Origin: Isotricha intestinalis
Taxonomy: Eukaryota > Ciliophora > Litostomatea > Vestibuliferida > Isotrichidae
Length of the DNA stretch: 22,605 nucleotides
NCBI GenBank assembly: GCA_023807065.1
Contig: JAJJLU010000697.1
Location: 1 to 22,605 of the forward strand
Direction: 5' to 3'
The number at the start of each line of letters is the position of its first letter. Positions within the stretch are counted from its first letter, which is position 1. The notes under the pieces were generated by a model. The model made no database searches and had not been told where the DNA came from. It saw only the letters and a program-made list of their open reading frames with translations. Below are positions 17,988 to 22,605 of the stretch, in pieces. The translations under genes were made by a program, and so were the position numbers.

Positions 17988-18187
17988 AATTAAATTTTTT
18001 TTATTATAAAGTCATTTTATTTTTAATATACTCTTTTCTATTGATACTTTATATTGTTTTTATAAAAATAGGAAGAAAGAACTTATTCTTAAAAAAATTT
18101 ATTTAAAAAAATATAAAAAAAAAGTTATTATTATTGATTTTATTTATTTTTTTCTTTTCTCTTTTTTTATGCATCAATATTTTCTTC

Positions 18188-18691
18188 TTAATGATAATTT
18201 TGACCATTTTTTACTATAACTTGATAAGTTTTTAATATTTCATCTTTTTCTTTATTGCTTCTCTTATAATCTTTAATAATTTTTTCATATTTTTTATTTT
18301 GTTCTTTTATTTGATTATATTCATTCATTTGTTTTTTTAAATTATCATTTTCTTCTTCTAATTTTTGTTGAGAATACATTAAATATTCATTAGTAATTTG
18401 TAACAAGGAAATTAATTGTGCAATATATTCTCCAGGAAGATTTTGATAATCTTCATTTTTTAAATTTGAATGTAAAATATTTTCTACATAAGGTTCTAAT
18501 GTAGTTAAATCATTAGTTTTTCTAATATATTCAGGATTTAATCTCATTAATTCTTTCCATCTAAATTCTTGATTTTGAGGTTTAAATATTTTATTTCTTG
18601 AAGATTTATAATCATATGAATTAATTAAATCATTAAAATTTGTTGATCCCATCATATTGTTTGAATCATATCCATTACCATATTCAGACAT
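18188..18691 (-). CDS. Dzip1-like N-terminal-domain protein with coiled coil
   Basis: A 167-residue protein. Residues about 42-110 match the pattern of the DAZ-interacting protein 1 (Dzip1/Iguana) N-terminal domain: FRWKELMRLNPEYI, a central stretch with TLEPYVENIL, and QLISLLQITNEYLMYSQQ, corresponding to the 'W..L...D...........L......' and 'L..L.Q...EYLL..Q' core. A Lys/Glu/Gln-rich coiled coil occupies about 106-160. Dzip1 proteins act at the basal body/transition zone in cilium assembly, which fits a ciliate. Full-length Dzip1 has a C2H2 zinc finger after this region; here the protein ends at the TAA without one, and I find no convincing further exon. It may be a short family member. The domain call is from memory of the family pattern. 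Confidence 0.62.
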   Translation of the reverse strand: MSEYGNGYDSNNMMGSTNFNDLINSYDYKSSRNKIFKPQNQEFRWKELMRLNPEYIRKTNDLTTLEPYVENILHSNLKNEDYQNLPGEYIAQLISLLQITNEYLMYSQQKLEEENDNLKKQMNEYNQIKEQNKKYEKIIKDYKRSNKEKDEILKTYQVIVKNGQNYH

Positions 18692-19677
18692 TTTTATTTT
18701 TTATTTTTTTTTTAATTTTCTTTTTTCAAAATATTAATTATTAATTCCATTAAAATTGAATAAAATCTTTTAATGATTCATTATCAATGTATTATTAAAA
18801 GAATATATTATATTCTTTACCATATCATTATAATAAAAGAAATTAAGATTTTTTTTTACTAACAAATAAAAAATATTTTCTAATATAAATAATTGAAAAA
18901 TTAAATTAATATGTTTTAATAAATTAATTATATTTAATGGAAATCATAATGATCGTTTCAGTTTGGAAATAAAAAAAATCTTTTTTTATATTTTTTATTT
19001 TCATTATTATATGTAAATAGTTAATTTAAGTTAAAGTGAACTTACATTTTCATTGTTTTCTATTTTAATTTCTATTAAATTATTAATTCAACAATTTTAA
19101 AGTATTAGAATATATTTTTAATAATAATATTACCTTAATAATTCATGATATTTTGAAAATCACAAGAATTTGATTAAATTTAAAAAATAAGGAAAAAACT
19201 CTTTAAATCAACATATATTCATCAATTATTTTTTTAATATAAAGTTTAAAAAAAAAATTATTTTATTTTCAAAAAATGAAGGTTTGTTTATTTAACTTTT
19301 ATATTTTTAAATGACTCTCTTCTTTCAAAATTAATTCGAATCTTATTTAAACTTTACTTTTTAATTTATGAAACATTCATTAATATTTAGATTCAGATAA
19401 TTACCATTATACTTTTTTAATTTAAAAATTAACAAAAAATTATTAAATTATTTTCGGTTTCTTTTCTATATTATATTCAATTAATTTATTTTTTTAATTA
19501 ATTCGTTACATTTTTCAATATGAAAAAAAATAAAGAAGAATAAAAAAAAAAAATATTCTTCTCCTCAATTAATTAATATAAATTCAAAACTTCTATTAAA
19601 AAAGTAATTTAAGAAAAAATAGAATTCCCTTTTTAATATTTATTATAATATATAAACTCAGAAAATATTTGTTAAAT
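18692..19677. other. Long non-coding spacer
   Basis: Nearly 1 kb of A+T-rich DNA between two minus-strand genes. The best open stretch is a 26-codon minus-strand frame at 18924-19004, too short to call a gene. Poly-A and poly-T runs of 7-13 bases are frequent near the right end. No RNA gene is recognised. Confidence 0.5.
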
Positions 19678-20484
19678 TTAAGCACCAAGAAGTCCTCCAG
19701 CAACATTAGCTCCAGCATCTCCTTCAGCAGGTGGGTTTTCATTATTATCAGGACTAGCTCCTTCTGCATTATCACCACCTTCTGCTTTTTCTTCTGGTTT
19801 ATCAGTTTGAGCAGGTTGATCTCCACCATCACCTCCTTGTCCAGCATCTGGATATTTGGCTCTGAGATAAGCCCATAAACCAATAGCAATAACTTGGAAT
19901 ACAATACCAATTGCATTTGGAATCATAGTTGGAGCATTATTATATGCAATACCATATATAAGCCACATGACTGAGTTAATTAACATAAGAATTGAAATAA
20001 GAATTGGAATTAAATTATAATTATGAGTTGAAAGTACTCTTCCTAATTTTTCTAAGGTACCAGCATACATAAGAATATTGAAAATCATAGTGAAATAACC
20101 AACAGCTGCAAGATTTTTAATAATTTTATAGAAAATCCAGAAGAATTCAAGATCAAGGTCAAGAGCAAGAATAATTAAACCTACACACCACAAAACTTTT
20201 AATTCAGCGAAATAGCAAAGGAAAATAAGAAGATAAATTAAGGTAATAACTCCTCCAATTAAATTACAAATGAAAGATTGGAATAATCCTTGTCTTAAAC
20301 CATAAGCAACCCAACACACCGTATTAAACTCATTAAACACCAACATAAGACCTGGGACATCACTTACTGGAATTTTTCCTTGAATTAAAGAAATATATTG
20401 TTGAATTGGTGCTATGAAAAAACAGATAGAAATAACTGTTCCTATCCATCCACATATATCTCCAAATACTTTGAATCCACCCAT
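19678..20484 (-). CDS. SWEET (MtN3/saliva) family sugar transporter
   Basis: A 268-residue protein with seven membrane helices (about 8-30, 45-65, 70-92, 97-117, 126-146, 157-180, 188-207), the 3+1+3 layout of eukaryotic SWEETs that carry mono- or disaccharides down their gradient. The first repeat shows P26 (FIAPIQQY), P44 (SDVPG), W58 (VCWVAYG) and N74. The second shows P160, W174 (VMWLIYG) and N190 (PNAIGIVFQ). The paired Trp and Asn residues match the substrate-site positions. The proline expected in the fifth helix is replaced (YAGTLEK). A hydrophilic Gly/Ala/Asp/Glu/Pro-rich tail of about 58 residues follows the last helix. Codon choice uses far more G and C than neighbouring genes, which may reflect strong expression. 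Start is the first ATG; stop is TAA. Confidence 0.9.
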   Translation of the reverse strand: MGGFKVFGDICGWIGTVISICFFIAPIQQYISLIQGKIPVSDVPGLMLVFNEFNTVCWVAYGLRQGLFQSFICNLIGGVITLIYLLIFLCYFAELKVLWCVGLIILALDLDLEFFWIFYKIIKNLAAVGYFTMIFNILMYAGTLEKLGRVLSTHNYNLIPILISILMLINSVMWLIYGIAYNNAPTMIPNAIGIVFQVIAIGLWAYLRAKYPDAGQGGDGGDQPAQTDKPEEKAEGGDNAEGASPDNNENPPAEGDAGANVAGGLLGA

Positions 20485-21247
20485 TTTAGTTTTAAATTCA
20501 TTTTTCCATTTTTTTCTTTTTATACAATTTAATTTACATATGATGTAATTTAATGTTTTATTATTGCTGATACTGTATTTATATTAGAGATATCCTGATA
20601 ATTTTATCTGGGTATTTAACAATTATTCACGTTTTATATTGATTAATTATTCATCAAGAATTTTCACTGTTTTGAAGTTATTTGGATTTTTTTTTTATAT
20701 TCATATGAATTTTATATTTTCCTTATTATATTAATTATTTTAAAAAAAAATTTTTTTGTTTGTTTTATTGTATTTCTATTAATTATTTTTTCTAAGGTTT
20801 ATTTTTACTTCATAATATTTTTATAGAGAATTTAAATGTATAATATTTCCTTTTTAAGTTTTAGGGGGTAAGAACAGTACATTTATTTTGAATATTTTAT
20901 TATTTGGTTTATTTATAAGTTACATTTCAAAATTTTGAGAAATATTATCATAAAATTATTTTTTTATTCGTTAAGATATGAATTATAAATTTATTTAAAA
21001 AATAAATATTCAAATTTAAATATTCAAATTTAACTTTTTATCTTAATTCATAAAGAATTACTTCTCTTTCTTTTTATTATTTTTAAGATATTAGAAATTT
21101 CTTTTTTGCCAAAAACTTAAATATTATTCAAATGTTTATTCTGATTTTCTGTTCCTTATATTTTTATATTACCTATATATTTTAATTATAAAGTATCTCA
21201 AAAAAATTCAATTATAAATTGTTTTCAAAAAAGGATGTAATTTTGTT

Positions 21248-21391
21248 TTAATTACGAGTTTTCTTTGGATTCGGAATGTTTTGACAAATAATATTTTTAT
21301 TATGTTCTTTTAAATTAAAAAAATTTAAATTCTTTGGTGTTCTATAAGTGTATTCTTCTTTTTTATTATAAATAATTTCTTTTTTTTTATT
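21248..21391 (-). CDS. Possible terminal exon of an unresolved small gene
   Basis: The minus strand is open for 47 codons ending in TAA at 21248-21250. The last 36 residues look coding: YRTPKNLNFF, then a Lys/Asn stretch, then CQNIPNPKKTRN. These need codons such as CCG, CGT, ACA and TGT that are rare in local non-coding DNA. There is no ATG in the stretch. A TATAG 3' splice site within it (at about 21336) or AG sites upstream could join it to a second GC-richer patch at 21400-21450. No complete gene model is convincing. Confidence 0.3.
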   Translation of the reverse strand, partial: NKKKEIIYNKKEEYTYRTPKNLNFFNLKEHNKNIICQNIPNPKKTRN

Positions 21392-21610
21392 TTATTCCCA
21401 ATAATCACTGATTGAATTTAAAGAAGTATGTTAAGCATTCTTCTTTGGTTCTTTTTTTTAAAATCACAAATTATTATTACTTCATTTCATAAAGTTTTTT
21501 GATTTTAATTAATTTTTTCTAAGTTATTAAAAAAAATTTATTTTTATTTTTCCTGAATTTTTCAAAAATTTAAAGAAAAAAATTCCTTTTATTTTTTTTC
21601 GTGAACATCA

Positions 21611-21639
21611 TTTTTTTTTTGAATCATTCAAAAAAAAAA
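21611..21639. repeat. Perfect A/T palindrome
   Basis: Arms of 14 bases (ten T plus GAAT, then ATTC plus ten A) surround a single C at 21625. It would form a hairpin in either strand and sits in a region of unusually dense homopolymer runs. It could be a fortuitous product of poly-T and poly-A tracts. Confidence 0.7.
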
Positions 21640-22605
21640 AATTAAAAAAAAAATATAAAGAAAAAAATATTTATTTTAATCAAAAAAAAAAAGAAATAAA
21701 ATAAACTCCTAATTAATAGATAATTAAAATTTAATAAATGTTAAAAATCTGAATAAAACAAGTAATTAAAAGTTATACTCCAAAAGTATGTAAGAAGTAA
21801 ATAAGTGCTCTTATTATAATTCTAATTTTAACACTTTAATAAATTCATAAAGATGAAAATAATAAATATTTAATTTATTTAAAATTTTTTCATTCTTTTA
21901 AAAGTAATTTTAAAGTTGAAATTATTTTATTCTAATAATGAAATGTAAAAATTAAAATTAAAAAAAATAAAAATAACAAAATTGTTCTTTCATGTTTTAT
22001 TTTCATTATGAAAAAGATTGTACACAATTATGCGAATAATAGAGTAAATAATTTTTCTATAATTTGGAATATTATCTAAATTATTTTTTATCATATATAA
22101 ATAATTAATTTAAAAAAGTATATCATGAAATATAAAAATTATCAATTCTGTGTTAAAACAATATATACATTTATTTTATTTAAAAATAATATAAATTAAA
22201 TCCTAAGATTTAGAGTATCTTATAAGAAAATATTTTTTGATTTTTTCTAAATAAATTCAAAAAATCAATTCTTTTAAAATATAAATAAAGAAAGTTTATT
22301 TAACCCTATGAAAAATTAAATATAATTTATAAATTTGAATTAATTAAGACACAAATATTTTTATAATTCTATGCTATGATAATATCTCTCTTATTGATAT
22401 ATCAAATAATAACAATGAATTTATTGATAATATTAATAGTTTAATAAAAAAATAAAATTAAATTAATAATATACCTTTATTATTTCATTATAATGAGATT
22501 GATTGAAATTCCTCTTAAAACAAATATTAAATACATATATATTTATTTTATTAAGAAAAAAAAAAGAACGAAAAAAAAATAAATTTATTTATTGAAATCA
22601 CTTAA

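Larger units (their letters stand above)
20485..22605. other. Long, mostly featureless right-hand region
   Basis: About 2.1 kb with no long open frame. A GC-richer patch lies at 20865-20880 (AGGGGGTAAGAACAGTAC). A coding-like minus-strand island lies at 21248-21391, reported separately. Poly-A/T runs concentrate at 21580-21700 and include a 29-base palindrome. No telomere occurs at the right edge, so the chromosome continues beyond the window. Confidence 0.5.

Noticed and set aside
18924..19004. 26-codon minus-strand frame with its own ATG
   Set aside because: Too short and mostly Lys/Ile/Phe; an attempted spliced model with an upstream GTAAGT did not keep the frame.
19596..19916. Second minus-strand frame overlapping the SWEET tail
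   Set aside because: Shadow of the SWEET gene running into its 3' flank; no domain or start context.
20860..20885. GC-rich patch AGGGGGTAAGAACAGTAC as an RNA gene or splice signal
   Set aside because: No cloverleaf, no known snRNA core and no long open frame on either strand; only a 16-codon minus-strand frame.
1..22605. Ciliate reassigned code with TAA/TAG as glutamine
   Set aside because: Long genes end at TAA, TAG or TGA without homology continuing past them, and glutamine is encoded by CAA throughout. In-frame stops occur only in the decayed LINE.
1..22605. CRISPR arrays, bacterial operons or prophage
   Set aside because: No spaced repeats, ribosome binding sites or phage genes; telomere, intron, pol III-type tRNA gene and protein families are eukaryotic.

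Overview
The window is the left end of a eukaryotic chromosome that looks like a ciliate macronuclear chromosome. Bases 1-44 are a C-rich telomere of CCCCAAT units reading inward, with no telomere at the right edge. The DNA is extremely A+T-rich. Genes are short, closely spaced and almost intron-free. One gene carries a clear 40-nt GT-AG intron. All three stop codons are used (TAA mostly, TAG at 12068, TGA at 8246 and 12812), and glutamine is encoded by CAA, so this is the standard code rather than the Tetrahymena/Paramecium/Oxytricha code. Standard code, extreme A+T content, asparagine-rich proteins, a C4A2T telomere and a ciliate-type two-pass membrane protein fit a litostome (for example a rumen entodiniomorph). 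That taxonomic placement is inference.

Left part (1-7.9 kb): telomere, then a degenerate WD40 protein (+), a coiled-coil/WD40 protein (-), a PB1-ZZ-UBA protein resembling the p62/NBR1 selective-autophagy receptors (-), a tandem START/Bet v1-like protein (-), and a probably acylated asparagine/lysine-rich protein with a C-terminal PH-like domain (+).

Middle part (8.2-15.9 kb): a secreted cysteine-rich repeat protein (-), a Ded1/DDX3-like DEAD-box RNA helicase interrupted by the 40-nt intron (+), a small secreted, probably GPI-anchored protein (+), a possible 38-residue single-pass membrane peptide (+), a second WD40 protein paralogous to the one at 1.8-3.3 kb (-), and a ciliate-type membrane protein with two terminal TM segments (+).

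Right part (16.4-22.6 kb): a tRNA-Trp(CCA) gene. About 50 bp downstream starts a decayed, 5'-truncated non-LTR retrotransposon with an RT core (YADN in place of YADD) and a C-terminal Cys motif. It is flanked by an exact 19-bp direct repeat and followed by a relic of a second copy. The arrangement resembles the tRNA-targeting TRE elements of Dictyostelium. Then come a short Dzip1-N-domain coiled-coil protein (-), a SWEET-family sugar transporter with visibly more GC-rich coding sequence (-), and about 2 kb in which only a faint coding-like island is visible.

No operon or shared pathway is evident. The genes look like ordinary housekeeping and lineage-specific genes. The most interesting items are the tRNA-linked LINE hotspot, the p62-like domain combination without the NBR1 FW domain, the tiny intron, and several coding-like islands that may be exons of small intron-split genes.
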